Part shown: piece by piece, positions 27,877 to 36,868 of the stretch | Layout of the letters: each line of letters starts with the position of its first letter | How positions within the stretch are numbered: position 1 is the first letter of the stretch | Assembly (NCBI GenBank): GCA_017643925.1 | Contig: JAEPML010000007.1 | Coordinates: forward strand, 62,001-126,000 | Source of the DNA: Roseibium sp. | Lineage (GTDB): Bacteria > Pseudomonadota > Alphaproteobacteria > Rhizobiales > Stappiaceae | DNA length: 64,000 bases | Reading direction: 5' to 3' | Made by a program: the position numbers and the translations under genes | The notes under the pieces: generated by a model | What the model was told of the DNA's origin: nothing | What the model saw: only the letters and a program-made list of their open reading frames with translations | The model's database searches: none

Positions 27877-28482
27877 ATGACACAAGAAACCTGGCGGGTC
27901 CTGTCCCAGATACAAGCCGCATTTTTGTTCGTTTTTCTGACCGCCGTTTCGTCAAACGCCCTCGCCCAGTCAACCGGTAACGAACCCATTCCGCCCAGCG
28001 ACACGTATGGCGAGGATGAAATCGTCAAGACCGGTCACCAGTTTTTCGGCTCTGTCTCGGGCGGGCTCGCGTCCGTTGTCGAGCGAGCGTTCTCGCGATA
28101 CGGCGAACCCAACGGCTATATTCTTGGCGAGGAAGGCTCCGGCGCGATCGTCGCGGGTGCCCGGTACGGTGAAGGCCATCTCTTCACGCGAAATGCCGGA
28201 AATCACAAGATTTTCTGGCAAGGCCCCTCCGTAGGCTGGGATTTTGGCGCGGACGGCGCCAGGGTGATGATGCTGGTCTACAACCTGCCAACCATCAATT
28301 CGGTCTATTCCCGGTTTGCCGGGGTCAATGGTTCGGCCTATCTGGTGGGTGGTGTCGGCATGACGGTATTGCTCAAGAACGAGATCGTTCTTGTGCCGGT
28401 CAGAGCCGGGGTCGGCGCCCGACTCGGTTTGAACATGGGCTATCTGAAGTTCACGGAAAAACCGACCTGGAACCCATTTTAG
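27877..28482 (+). CDS. eipA: DUF1134 envelope protein, EipA family
   Basis: A 201-residue exported protein: signal sequence ending in NALAQ, then a DUF1134 domain (FGSVSGGLASVVERAFSRYGEPNGYILGEEGSGA, KIFWQGPSVGWDFGADGARVMMLVYNL). In Brucella the DUF1134 protein EipA is a small periplasmic beta-barrel needed for envelope stress resistance and is tied to CtrA control. The symbol is transferred by family. The start follows CGAGGAG. No perfect CtrA box is visible upstream. Confidence 0.8.
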   Translation: MTQETWRVLSQIQAAFLFVFLTAVSSNALAQSTGNEPIPPSDTYGEDEIVKTGHQFFGSVSGGLASVVERAFSRYGEPNGYILGEEGSGAIVAGARYGEGHLFTRNAGNHKIFWQGPSVGWDFGADGARVMMLVYNLPTINSVYSRFAGVNGSAYLVGGVGMTVLLKNEIVLVPVRAGVGARLGLNMGYLKFTEKPTWNPF

Positions 28483-28605
28483 TGATAAACGGCACTGATT
28501 TCCGGCGTTAAAGGGATTTATACGTTGATTTGACTAGTCTTGGCGTGAGCCTTTAGCTCGTCTAATGATGATAGTGACGCTTTCAGACTTGAGCGGGAGC
28601 AAAGT

Positions 28606-29943
28606 GTGATTGAAGCAGTGATGTATGTGGCACTGGGATTCTGCACGGCAGGCCTGATAGGCTTGGCGATCCTCCCCGCATTCTATCGCCGCGCGGCCCG
28701 CCTGACCGAAGAAGCTCTGCGCGCCGTCAATCCATCCAGCTATGCGGAAGTCAGGGCGGCTCAGGACCAGGAAAGGGCACGACACGCTGTTGAACTGCGC
28801 CGCGTTGAACGCCTTCTGGAGAGCGAGCGGGAAAAAGGCACCCGGTTTCACCTTGAAGCCTCAAGCGCCAGGCAGGAAATCTCTGAGCTGATCAAGGCGC
28901 ACGAGTCTCAGCTGGACGAATTGAAGTCCAAGATGTCCTTGCAGGACAACGAGCAGAAGGCAGTCGATCTTCTGACAGCTGAAATCAAGACCCTGAAAGG
29001 CAAACTTGCCGACTCGGAAAAGGCGCTGGCTGAAAGCTGGGCGACCGCCAAGCCGGAAAACGCAACTGGCAAGTCCTCGATCTCCTCGCTCGACGAGGCA
29101 GACTTTGCACCGGCAACCGACGCAATGGCACTTGCCACAATCACGGGTCTGGAAGCCGAGGTCGCAACGCTGAAAGCGAAGCTGACAAAATATGAACCCG
29201 TTGTTGCGACTGAAATAGAGGCCACCCGCGAGGAAAGCGCAAGAGCGCAATTTGCCGAAATGGAAGCCCAGCTGGTCGACATAGAATCGAAATATGTCGC
29301 CGCACAGGCAGAAGTCACACGGCTGTCGCTGATGCTGGACTCGGCAAACGTCGAAGAAGAAGGCCGGGAAGATCTGCTCGGAAGCCAGATCGAAAAACTG
29401 ACCAACGCCAACGCGCAATTTGTGGATGATCTGGAAAACAAGGAACGTGCCGTTGTACGGCTCAAGGGACAGATCAAGAAGCTGCAGAGAGACCTGGCGG
29501 AAGCTCCACAGCTGGAACAGGTGCGGCGAGATCTTCTGGATTTGACGACCAGGCTGTCGGCGCCCGAAGAGCCTGCCAGGATCGTCAGGCAGGCAAAGAA
29601 AACGCCGGTGGCCGTGGCGGGCAAGGGCACGGCTTCCAAGGGCAAAGTGAAGCGCGTTCGCAAACCCGCCGCTAGCGCAGATGTCCAGCCCGCTGCAGAA
29701 GCGGTACAAAAGCCGCTCCCCAAGAAGGCGCCGGTCGACACGGCCAACTCCAAATCGTCGGATATTGCCTCAGCTGCAGAAGCGCTTGTCAGCCGCATCG
29801 TAGCCTCCAACCGAGGCCAGGAAAAACCCAAACGAAAAGACCTATCCGTAGCAACCGTGAAACCGAAAATCGAACCCGCCAGGGAAGCAGCGGCGACAGA
29901 AAAACGTCAGCCTCCCAAGTCCAAGAACAAGGATGTGGCCTGA
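28606..29943 (+). CDS. Membrane-anchored coiled-coil protein, unknown function
   Basis: A 445-residue protein starting at GTG after GGGAGC. A single N-terminal helix (MYVALGFCTAGLIGLAILPAF) anchors it in the inner membrane; residues about 60-340 are heptad-rich coiled coil (Glu/Lys/Gln/Leu), and the last 110 residues are basic and Ala/Pro/Lys-rich. Similar N-termini (MIEAxMYxALGF then RRAxRLT) occur in Hyphomicrobiales proteins without assigned function. The layout suggests a structural or scaffold role in the cytoplasm; this is inference. Confidence 0.7.
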   Translation: MIEAVMYVALGFCTAGLIGLAILPAFYRRAARLTEEALRAVNPSSYAEVRAAQDQERARHAVELRRVERLLESEREKGTRFHLEASSARQEISELIKAHESQLDELKSKMSLQDNEQKAVDLLTAEIKTLKGKLADSEKALAESWATAKPENATGKSSISSLDEADFAPATDAMALATITGLEAEVATLKAKLTKYEPVVATEIEATREESARAQFAEMEAQLVDIESKYVAAQAEVTRLSLMLDSANVEEEGREDLLGSQIEKLTNANAQFVDDLENKERAVVRLKGQIKKLQRDLAEAPQLEQVRRDLLDLTTRLSAPEEPARIVRQAKKTPVAVAGKGTASKGKVKRVRKPAASADVQPAAEAVQKPLPKKAPVDTANSKSSDIASAAEALVSRIVASNRGQEKPKRKDLSVATVKPKIEPAREAAATEKRQPPKSKNKDVA

Positions 29944-30038
29944 CCGGTTTTCGAAGCTTCAACCGGTGACGCAAAGGGTCTTCGTCACCAGTTCCGTTGC
30001 GGGATGACTGATGCAGACTGAGGGAGAGTTTGCGGCAT

Positions 30039-30812
30039 ATGCTGATTGAACGTCATAATTCCATCCTTGAACTGGCACGCCAGATGGGCCGAGTCAGTGT
30101 CGATGATCTTGCCAAGCGCTTTGATGTCAGTCCCCAAACCATCCGCAAGGATTTGAACGAACTGTGCGACAGGCGGCTTCTCGCCCGAACGCACGGGGGC
30201 GCTTTGCTTTCATCAGGCATCGAGAATGTCGGCTATGAAGCCCGCAGGATCATTTCCAGCAAGGAAAAGGCCGATATCGGCGAAAGCGTTGCAGCCCTTA
30301 TCCCGGACAATGCTTCCATTTTCATAAATATCGGCACCACGACCGAGGCGGTCGCCCAGGCCCTGTTGCAACACAGGGGGCTGATGGTGATCACCAACAA
30401 CATCAACGTCGCCAGCCTGATGCGCGGATATTCGCAGATCGAAGTGGTGATTGCCGGCGGTGTACTACGCCATTCAGACGGTGGTATTGTCGGCGAGGCC
30501 GCCGTCGATTTCATGCGCCAGTTCAAGGTCGATTTTGCGGTCATCGGCGCATCCGCGATCGATGCCGACGGGTCTCTTCTCGACTATGACTACCGGGAAG
30601 TGAAAGTCACCAAGACCATCATGGATAATGCCCGGCACGTTATCCTGGCTGCCGACAGCACAAAATTTGAAAGAACGGCCCCGGTTCGCGTCGGCCATCT
30701 TTCCCAGGTCAGCACCTTCGTCACCGATCAGTGTCCGAACCCGGACTTTCCCAAGATCGCCGAAGAAGCGGAAGTCAAGCTGATCGAGACCGGGCAGGCA
30801 CCAGCCGGATAG
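30039..30812 (+). CDS. glpR: DeoR-family repressor, GlpR-like
   Basis: A 257-residue DeoR-type regulator: N-terminal HTH (RVSVDDLAKRFDVSPQTIRKDLNELC) with the signature DRRLLARTHGGAL, then a sugar-phosphate sensor domain (INIGTTTEAVAQALLQHRG, VIAGGVLRHSDGGIVGEAA, ILAADSTKFERTAPVRVG). GlpR proteins repress glycerol genes until glycerol-3-phosphate binds. glpD and glpK are 20 kb away in this window, so the link is by family resemblance. ATG at 30039 is used, ten bases after AGGGAGAG; an upstream TTG at 30030 is too close to that site. Confidence 0.7.
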   Translation: MLIERHNSILELARQMGRVSVDDLAKRFDVSPQTIRKDLNELCDRRLLARTHGGALLSSGIENVGYEARRIISSKEKADIGESVAALIPDNASIFINIGTTTEAVAQALLQHRGLMVITNNINVASLMRGYSQIEVVIAGGVLRHSDGGIVGEAAVDFMRQFKVDFAVIGASAIDADGSLLDYDYREVKVTKTIMDNARHVILAADSTKFERTAPVRVGHLSQVSTFVTDQCPNPDFPKIAEEAEVKLIETGQAPAG

Positions 30813-30890
30813 CACGACTGGCGTTCGGCAGAACACGTCTGGCGACGACGTCACCACCCGCAAAAGACCGGCCGATTTCCTAGAGAAAAT

Positions 30891-30966
30891 TGGCACGCCC
30901 AACGGGACTCGAACCCGTGTTTCCGCCGTGAAAGGGCGGCGTCCTAGACCGCTAGACGATGGGCGC
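30891..30966 (-). tRNA. tRNA-Glu (TTC anticodon)
   Basis: A 76-base cloverleaf on the minus strand: acceptor GCGCCCA, D arm CGTCTAGCGGTCTAGGACG, anticodon stem-loop CCGCCCTTTCACGGCGG with anticodon TTC, T arm ACGGGTTCGAGTCCCGT, and genome-encoded CCA at 30893-30891. The first acceptor pair is G-U rather than G-C. Confidence 0.95.
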
Positions 30967-31077
30967 GCGGGGCTTTGAAGCAACAGCTCAAAGCCAAGGA
31001 CCGTGCGTATAAGGCTGCGCGGCTAAAGACGCAACCCCCTTTGTTCATTTTTTTGACACGTGCCTGTTCATAACCCC

Positions 31078-31434
31078 TTATCGGGCAACGAATTCCGTGC
31101 GGCCGAGCAATTCACCAGTCTTGGGGTCAATGCGCAAAAGGGCTGTTTCCCCGTCCTGACGCACCAGAACAAGCATCAGGCCCTCCGAAAGCGTGGCCTG
31201 AAGCACCTCTGCCCCCTGCCCCACGGACACGGTTGCTGCAAAGGCTGCATCTGCAGGATCTTCCTGATTGGTGTTGATCTTGTAGAAAATTGCTGCAAAG
31301 ACAGCGAAGAAACCGGCAAACATGACCAGGGACGAACCGAGCAGCAATCGCTTCAGCTTTGCCTGAATGCGTTGTGCAGCAGGATCGAGCGGAGTTTCTT
31401 CCGAACCCTCGTCCCGAAAATCAGGTTGTGACAT
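31078..31434 (-). CDS. Small single-pass membrane protein next to rluD
   Basis: A 118-residue protein: polar N-terminus of about 29 residues, one membrane helix (LLLGSSLVMFAGFFAVFAAIFYKI), and a periplasmic domain ending in LRIDPKTGELLGRTEFVAR. Comparable small proteins divergent from rluD occur in Hyphomicrobiales without known function. The ATG at 31434-31432 overlaps the rluD ATG at 31433-31435 on the other strand, so the two genes share the tetranucleotide CATG. Confidence 0.7.
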   Translation of the reverse strand: MSQPDFRDEGSEETPLDPAAQRIQAKLKRLLLGSSLVMFAGFFAVFAAIFYKINTNQEDPADAAFAATVSVGQGAEVLQATLSEGLMLVLVRQDGETALLRIDPKTGELLGRTEFVAR

Positions 31435-32458
31435 GACAGAAAATTCCCACGAAGACCTGGCCAGTCCAGGCCCGGATTTCCAGTTGACAGTTGATGCGGC
31501 CGACGCCGGAAAACGGCTTGATGCCGTGTTGGCGGCGCATCTCGAAGCTCTTAGCCGCAACAGGATCCAGTCCCTGATCAAGTCCGGGGACGTCACCGTC
31601 GGCGGCGCGAAAATAGTGGAGCCCAAATTCCGGGTCAATGAGGGGGATGCATTGATCCTCACTTTGCCCGAACCTGAAGACCCCGAACCCAAGGGCGAAG
31701 ACATTCCGATTTCCGTAGTGTTTGAAGACGAACACCTGATCGTCGTCGATAAACCGGCAGGACTCGTTGTGCATCCGGGCGCAGGAAACTGGACCGGCAC
31801 CCTGGTCAACGCACTTATACACCATTGCGGTGCCAGCCTGTCAGGCATCGGCGGCGTCAAACGTCCGGGCATCGTCCATCGGATCGACAAGGACACGTCC
31901 GGCCTGCTTGTTGTTGCAAAGACCGACGAGGCACATAAGGGCCTTGCCGCCCAGTTTGCGGACCATGGACGCACGGGCCCTCTGGAACGCGCTTATTCGG
32001 CTCTTGTCTGGGGCGCTCCATCAAGCCTCAAGGGAACGATCGATGCCAATCTGGCGCGCTCTCAGGCCAACCGCCAGAAAATTGCAGTGGTGAAAACAAG
32101 CGGGCGCCATGCAATCACCCACTGGCAGGTCAAGGAACGTTTCGGCTCTGCAGATCAACCGGCCCTCGCGTCCCTCATGGAGTGCCGGCTGGAGACCGGC
32201 CGTACCCACCAGATCCGTGTTCACATGGCACATATCGGCCATCCCCTGATCGGAGACAACGACTACGGGTCCGGGTTCAAAACCAAGACCAATCGTCTTG
32301 AAGACCCGCTGAAAAGCATCATTGACGGGTTCGACAGACAGGCCTTGCATGCCGGTTTGCTGGCCTTTGAACATCCTGTGACCGGTGACACCATGCGGTT
32401 CGAATGCAGCTATCCATCTGATTTTGCTTCACTTTTGTCTGCATTACAAAAATTTTAG
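31433..32458 (+). CDS. rluD: 23S rRNA pseudouridine synthase RluD
   Basis: A 341-residue RluA-family enzyme: N-terminal S4 RNA-binding domain (KRLDAVLAAHLEALSRNRIQSLIKSGDVTVGG), then the catalytic core with IVHRIDKDTSGLLVVAKT carrying the nucleophilic Asp, and GRTHQIRVHMAHIGHPLIGD. It modifies helix 69 of 23S rRNA by family analogy. The start codon overlaps that of the divergent small membrane protein. Confidence 0.9.
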   Translation: MTENSHEDLASPGPDFQLTVDAADAGKRLDAVLAAHLEALSRNRIQSLIKSGDVTVGGAKIVEPKFRVNEGDALILTLPEPEDPEPKGEDIPISVVFEDEHLIVVDKPAGLVVHPGAGNWTGTLVNALIHHCGASLSGIGGVKRPGIVHRIDKDTSGLLVVAKTDEAHKGLAAQFADHGRTGPLERAYSALVWGAPSSLKGTIDANLARSQANRQKIAVVKTSGRHAITHWQVKERFGSADQPALASLMECRLETGRTHQIRVHMAHIGHPLIGDNDYGSGFKTKTNRLEDPLKSIIDGFDRQALHAGLLAFEHPVTGDTMRFECSYPSDFASLLSALQKF

Positions 32459-32635
32459 GCCGCATTTCGGCTTATCTGCCATGTAATCGGCAATTTCCAA
32501 CCTATATTAGAAGCTCTTGTGTGCCGGTTAGGACACGATTCTGCGTCTGCCTTCTTCTGAAGGGGTTTGCTTGCGTGAGTGTGCGGAGCAACCGGGGAGA
32601 GGAAACGCAAGATTACTGAAAGGGGGGTGCATTAT

Positions 32636-33523
32636 ATGGCCCAGAACGTACCGACGCTCACTGCCGGAGAAGGTGGCTTAAGCCGCTATCTGGATGAGAT
32701 CCGCAAGTTTCCCATGCTGCAGCCGCAGGAAGAGTACATGCTCGCCAAGCGGTACAAGGAGCATGAGGACCCGGAAGCAGCGGAACGCCTGGTCAATTCC
32801 CACCTGCGCCTCGTGGCCAAGATCGCCATGGGCTACCGTGGCTATGGCCTGCCGATCGGTGAAGTTGTCTCGGAAGGCAATGTCGGTCTGATGCAGGCAG
32901 TCAAGCGCTTTGAGCCGGACAAGGGTTTCAGGCTCGCGACTTACGCCATGTGGTGGATCAAGGCCGCCATCCAGGAATATATTTTGAGATCCTGGTCGCT
33001 GGTGAAAATGGGAACCACCGCGAACCAGAAACGTCTTTTCTTCAACCTGCGCCGCCTGAAAGGCAAGATCCAGGCCCTCGACGAAGGTGATCTGAAGCCG
33101 CATCAGGTCAAGGAGATCGCGACACGTCTTGGTGTTTCGGAAGAGGAAGTCGTTTCCATGAACCGCCGCCTTGGCGGCGATGCCAGCCTGAACGCGCCGG
33201 TTCGCGCCGAAGCGGATGCCGGCGAATGGCAGGACTGGCTTGTCGATGAAAGCGACAGCCAGGAGACGCTTCTGGCCAACCAGGAAGAACTGGACATGCG
33301 CCGCAAATTGCTGAGCGACGCCATGGACGTCCTGAATGACCGCGAACGCCGTATCTTCGAGGCACGCCGACTGTCTGAAGACCCGATGACGCTTGAAGAT
33401 CTGTCAGGCGAGTTCGGCGTTAGCCGAGAACGCGTCCGCCAGATCGAAGTACGGGCGTTTGAAAAGGTTCAGAAGGCTGTTCGCAACAGCGCCCGCAACC
33501 AGGAACAACTGCCTGTTGCCTGA
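32636..33523 (+). CDS. rpoH: Heat-shock sigma factor RpoH (sigma-32)
   Basis: A 295-residue sigma-70-family factor. Regions 1.2-2 (LNSHLRLV-like VNSHLRLVAKIAMGYRGYGLP, RLATYAMWWIKAAIQEYILRSWSLVKMG), the RpoH box (NQKRLFFNLRRLK) and region 4 helix-turn-helix (TLEDLSGEFGVSRERVRQIEVRA) are all present. The ATG at 32636 follows AAGGGGGGTG; an in-frame GTG at 32579 is not preferred. It directs RNA polymerase to heat-shock promoters. A terminator follows at 33548. Confidence 0.93.
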   Translation: MAQNVPTLTAGEGGLSRYLDEIRKFPMLQPQEEYMLAKRYKEHEDPEAAERLVNSHLRLVAKIAMGYRGYGLPIGEVVSEGNVGLMQAVKRFEPDKGFRLATYAMWWIKAAIQEYILRSWSLVKMGTTANQKRLFFNLRRLKGKIQALDEGDLKPHQVKEIATRLGVSEEEVVSMNRRLGGDASLNAPVRAEADAGEWQDWLVDESDSQETLLANQEELDMRRKLLSDAMDVLNDRERRIFEARRLSEDPMTLEDLSGEFGVSRERVRQIEVRAFEKVQKAVRNSARNQEQLPVA

Positions 33524-33547
33524 CGGCTGAAAAAACCGAGTTTTGAC

Positions 33548-33582
33548 AAAACGCCGGGGTCAACGCCCCGGCGTTTTCTTTT
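33548..33582 (+). terminator. Terminator of rpoH
   Basis: AAAACGCCGGGG (33548-33559) pairs with CCCCGGCGTTTT (33566-33577) and is followed by CTTTT. Confidence 0.85.
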
Positions 33583-33658
33583 GCGTCCCCCGCTTGCGCT
33601 CTTAATTGGCAAAAACTACGCTGATGAAGTCGGCTCAAGCGAGGGGGCCCGTCGATAC

Positions 33659-35878
33659 TTGTTTAAAATATTGTTTTCAAAGCGAATTTTGGTGGCCGTC
33701 GTCGCTTGCTTCATTCTGGCCTTCATGACCGGCCTGCGCGCGGCAAATCCCGACTTCCTAGTCGCCCTGCGGGAACTCACGTTTGACTATTACCAGCGGA
33801 TCAAACCGAGAGAGTACCAGCCTGCGCCAGTTCGGATCGTCGACATTGACGAGGCTTCGATCGCCGAAATTGGCCAATGGCCCTGGCCGCGCACAAAACT
33901 TGCCGAGCTTGTCACAACCCTGACCGATCTGGGCGCTGCCGCGATCGTGTTCGACATGATGTTCTCCGAGCCCGATCGAACGTCGCCACGACAGCTGCAA
34001 AAATCACTCGGTGAGGACGTATCGGACGCTGTCTTGCAAGGACTGAAGTCGCTTCCGGATCATGATGAAACCTTCTCAAGAGCAATCGCGGAAGCACCGG
34101 TTGTGCTCGGCTTTGCGCCGTCAGAAGGGGTCTCCGAAAGAACACCGGCAAAGCCGGGCGGGATTGCTTATGGCGGCGACAACCCCGCCGATTTCCTAGA
34201 ACCGCATTCATCGGCGGTCGCAAGCCTGGAATTGCTGGAACGCAATGCATCGGGAATAGGATCCATTTCAATCTCCGCTAAGGACCTTGAGGGAGTTGTC
34301 AGGCGTGTTCCGCTCATTGTCAGTGTGGCGGGACAGGTTTATCCGGGCCTGTCCGCAGAAGCATTGCGCGTTGCCCAGGGTGCACAAGGCATCATCATTC
34401 GCACGACAAGCGCAAGCGGAGAACAGGCGACAGGACACGCGGCTGTCACCACGATCAAGATCGGCGACTTTGAACCCGCAACAACCGGGGCCGGGGAACT
34501 CTGGCTTTATTACAGCGCTGACCAGCCGGATCGATACGTGTCTGCAAGAGACCTTTTCAATCGTGAAAAACTGGAAGATATCCTGCCGTTCATAGAAGGG
34601 CAGATCGTGTTCATCGGCACGTCTGCTGCCGGGCTGCGCGACATCAGAACCACATCCCTTGGCGACCAGGTACCAGGTGTCTCCATACACGCCCAGGCGC
34701 TCGAACAAGTCATTTTCGATCAGTTCCTGTCGCGCCCTGACTGGGCAGACGGACTGGAAGTGCTTGTCACCTTCGTGGTTGGGGCGATTGTCATCATTGC
34801 CCTGCCGGCCATTGGCAGCCTTGGCACTGCAATCCTCGGGTTATTCATCATTGCCGGACTGATTGGAGGATCGATCTACCTGTTCTGGGACTACGGCTTT
34901 CTCATCGACCCGGTCTATCCGAGCCTCACATCCGTTCTTGTACTTTCCGCGTCAACCGCACTTCTTTTCTTTCTGACCGAGCGCGAAAAGAAATTTGTCC
35001 GTCAGGCTTTCGGCCAATACTTGTCGCCCGATCTTGTTTCACAGCTCGAGGAAACACCCGAACAGCTCAAGCTGGGTGGTGAAATCCGGCCAATGACGAT
35101 CCTGTTCATGGATATTCGCGGCTTCACTCCAATATCCGAGCAGCTGACACCAGAGGAACTGGTCAGCTTTCTCAACACGCTGCTGTCACCGCTCTCGGAC
35201 GCCATTCAGGCAGAAGGAGGAACCATCGACAAGTATATCGGTGACAGCATCATGGCCTTCTGGAACGCGCCACTTTCCATACCCGACCATGCCGAAAAGG
35301 CCTGCCGGGCCGGATTGGCTATGCTAAAGGTGGTCGACGAACTGAACGCACGGGATGCCTTCGGCTTCAAGGCACGTAATCTCAAGACACAGAACGTCCA
35401 GATCGGGATCGGCCTCAACAGCGGCGATGCCTGTGTCGGTAACATGGGTTCCGCACGCAGGTTCAATTACTCCGTGATTGGTGATGCCGTGAACATCGCC
35501 TCCCGGATTGAATCGAGTTGCAAGGCCGTGGGCGCAGAATTGCTCGTGTCGGCGGAGACTCGCGACCAGGCCGGAAATTTTGCTTTTCTGGAAGCCGGTG
35601 AAATCCCGCTGAAAGGTAAAAGCGAGCCGGTCAAGCTGTTTGCGCTTCTGGGTGACGAAGCCGTAAAGGCCTCCGGGGAATTCAGGGAACTTGAAGGTGC
35701 CCATACCAAACTGGTGCAGGCGGTGGAGAAGGCTGACTACGAAGAAGCCTCAAGGGAATTGACCCATGCCTGGTCAATCGCTCCCTCGCTTGCAGATTTC
35801 TACGGACGTTTCCAGGATCGGCTCGAAAACCTGCAGGCCGTCCGAACTCCGGAACGCACTGTCCGGGGTCAGGACTGA
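33659..35878 (+). CDS. CHASE2-domain class III adenylate cyclase
   Basis: About 739 residues. An N-terminal helix (ILVAVVACFILAFMTGLRA) leads into an extracytoplasmic CHASE2 sensor (about residues 40-330, with RIVDIDEASIAEIGQWPWPR), then three clustered helices and a cytoplasmic cyclase domain. Metal-binding Asp in FMDIRGFT, adenine-selecting Lys in IDKYIGDSIMAFWNAP, Asp in YSVIGDAVNIASRIE with the transition-state Asn and Arg: complete active site, so cAMP production is expected. The TTG start at 33659 is tentative; the frame opens at 33581 directly behind the rpoH terminator and no ATG lies early in frame. Signal unknown. Confidence 0.85.
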   Translation: MFKILFSKRILVAVVACFILAFMTGLRAANPDFLVALRELTFDYYQRIKPREYQPAPVRIVDIDEASIAEIGQWPWPRTKLAELVTTLTDLGAAAIVFDMMFSEPDRTSPRQLQKSLGEDVSDAVLQGLKSLPDHDETFSRAIAEAPVVLGFAPSEGVSERTPAKPGGIAYGGDNPADFLEPHSSAVASLELLERNASGIGSISISAKDLEGVVRRVPLIVSVAGQVYPGLSAEALRVAQGAQGIIIRTTSASGEQATGHAAVTTIKIGDFEPATTGAGELWLYYSADQPDRYVSARDLFNREKLEDILPFIEGQIVFIGTSAAGLRDIRTTSLGDQVPGVSIHAQALEQVIFDQFLSRPDWADGLEVLVTFVVGAIVIIALPAIGSLGTAILGLFIIAGLIGGSIYLFWDYGFLIDPVYPSLTSVLVLSASTALLFFLTEREKKFVRQAFGQYLSPDLVSQLEETPEQLKLGGEIRPMTILFMDIRGFTPISEQLTPEELVSFLNTLLSPLSDAIQAEGGTIDKYIGDSIMAFWNAPLSIPDHAEKACRAGLAMLKVVDELNARDAFGFKARNLKTQNVQIGIGLNSGDACVGNMGSARRFNYSVIGDAVNIASRIESSCKAVGAELLVSAETRDQAGNFAFLEAGEIPLKGKSEPVKLFALLGDEAVKASGEFRELEGAHTKLVQAVEKADYEEASRELTHAWSIAPSLADFYGRFQDRLENLQAVRTPERTVRGQD

Positions 35879-35904
35879 CCCCGGACAGTTTAAGCTTCTG
35901 TTTT

Positions 35905-36846
35905 TTAACGAATTTCAACTGCGTAGGTTTCCACCGGGACAACCTTGCTGATAAGGCCCGCTTCGGCCATGAACTCGGCAAAGCGCTGGTAGCGCCCCTC
36001 GTCCAGGGTCGACGGACGTTTTGCAAACCGCGGCAGCGTGTCGGCCCAGGCACGTTTGTTCAGTTCGTCATTCAGATGCGGGTAGGCCTCGATGAAAGCA
36101 TTCCAGGCTTCATCGGGGTGATTGGTCAGATAGATGGTCGCGGCTTCGATCGCGGCCATGAAGCGTTCAAAGCGCGGATCGTCCGTCTTGTCCTTGTTCA
36201 CCACATAGATCAGCTCGTCGAAAATCGGTACGCCGTTTTCCTCCGGAAAGAACGCCATGCCTTCCTTGCCCTCGATCTCAAGCTGCGTGAGCTCGAAATT
36301 GCGATAGGCGCCAATCACCGCGTCAACCTGGCCGGACATAAGCGCCGGTGAGAGCGAGAAATTGACGTTGATCAGTTCGACATCGTCCACCGTCAGGTCG
36401 ACCGACTTCAGCATCTGCCCCAGCATGGCATCTTCGAAACCGGAAACCGAAAAACCGATCGTCTTGCCCTTGAGATCCTTCAATTCCTTGATCGGTCCGT
36501 CCTTCAACACGATCAGCGAATTGAGCGGCGTCTCCACCAGGGTGCCAATCCATTTGACGGGCAGACCTTCCTCGATCTGTGCGTGCAGCGTCGGCTGATA
36601 GGAGATGGCGATGTCGCCCTGGCCTGCGGCGACCAGTTTCGGCGGCATGGACGGATCGGCCGGCTCGATCAGCTCCACTTCCAGCCCTTCGGCTTCAAAG
36701 AAACCTTTGGTTTGAGCCGTGATGACCGGCGCATGATCCGGGTTCGTAAACCAGTCGAGCAGCACTGTCAGTTTGTCGGCAGCCTGCACAGGAGCGCTTG
36801 CCAGGATGCCGGCGGTCAGGGCCAGTGACAGGAGTTTCTTTTTCAT
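35905..36846 (-). CDS. thiY: Thiamine-precursor ABC binding protein, ThiY/NMT1 type
   Basis: A 313-residue periplasmic binding protein with signal MKKKLLSLALTAGILASAPVQA. The NMT1/THI5-like core shows LLDWFTNPDHAPVITAQTKGFFEAEGLEVEL, which is typical of the family binding the pyrimidine precursor formylaminopyrimidine. It follows the permease gene, and a TPP riboswitch precedes both. ATG at 36846 follows GGAGGA. Confidence 0.85.
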   Translation of the reverse strand: MKKKLLSLALTAGILASAPVQAADKLTVLLDWFTNPDHAPVITAQTKGFFEAEGLEVELIEPADPSMPPKLVAAGQGDIAISYQPTLHAQIEEGLPVKWIGTLVETPLNSLIVLKDGPIKELKDLKGKTIGFSVSGFEDAMLGQMLKSVDLTVDDVELINVNFSLSPALMSGQVDAVIGAYRNFELTQLEIEGKEGMAFFPEENGVPIFDELIYVVNKDKTDDPRFERFMAAIEAATIYLTNHPDEAWNAFIEAYPHLNDELNKRAWADTLPRFAKRPSTLDEGRYQRFAEFMAEAGLISKVVPVETYAVEIR

Positions 36847-36868
36847 ACATTCCTCCAGGAAACGGCAG

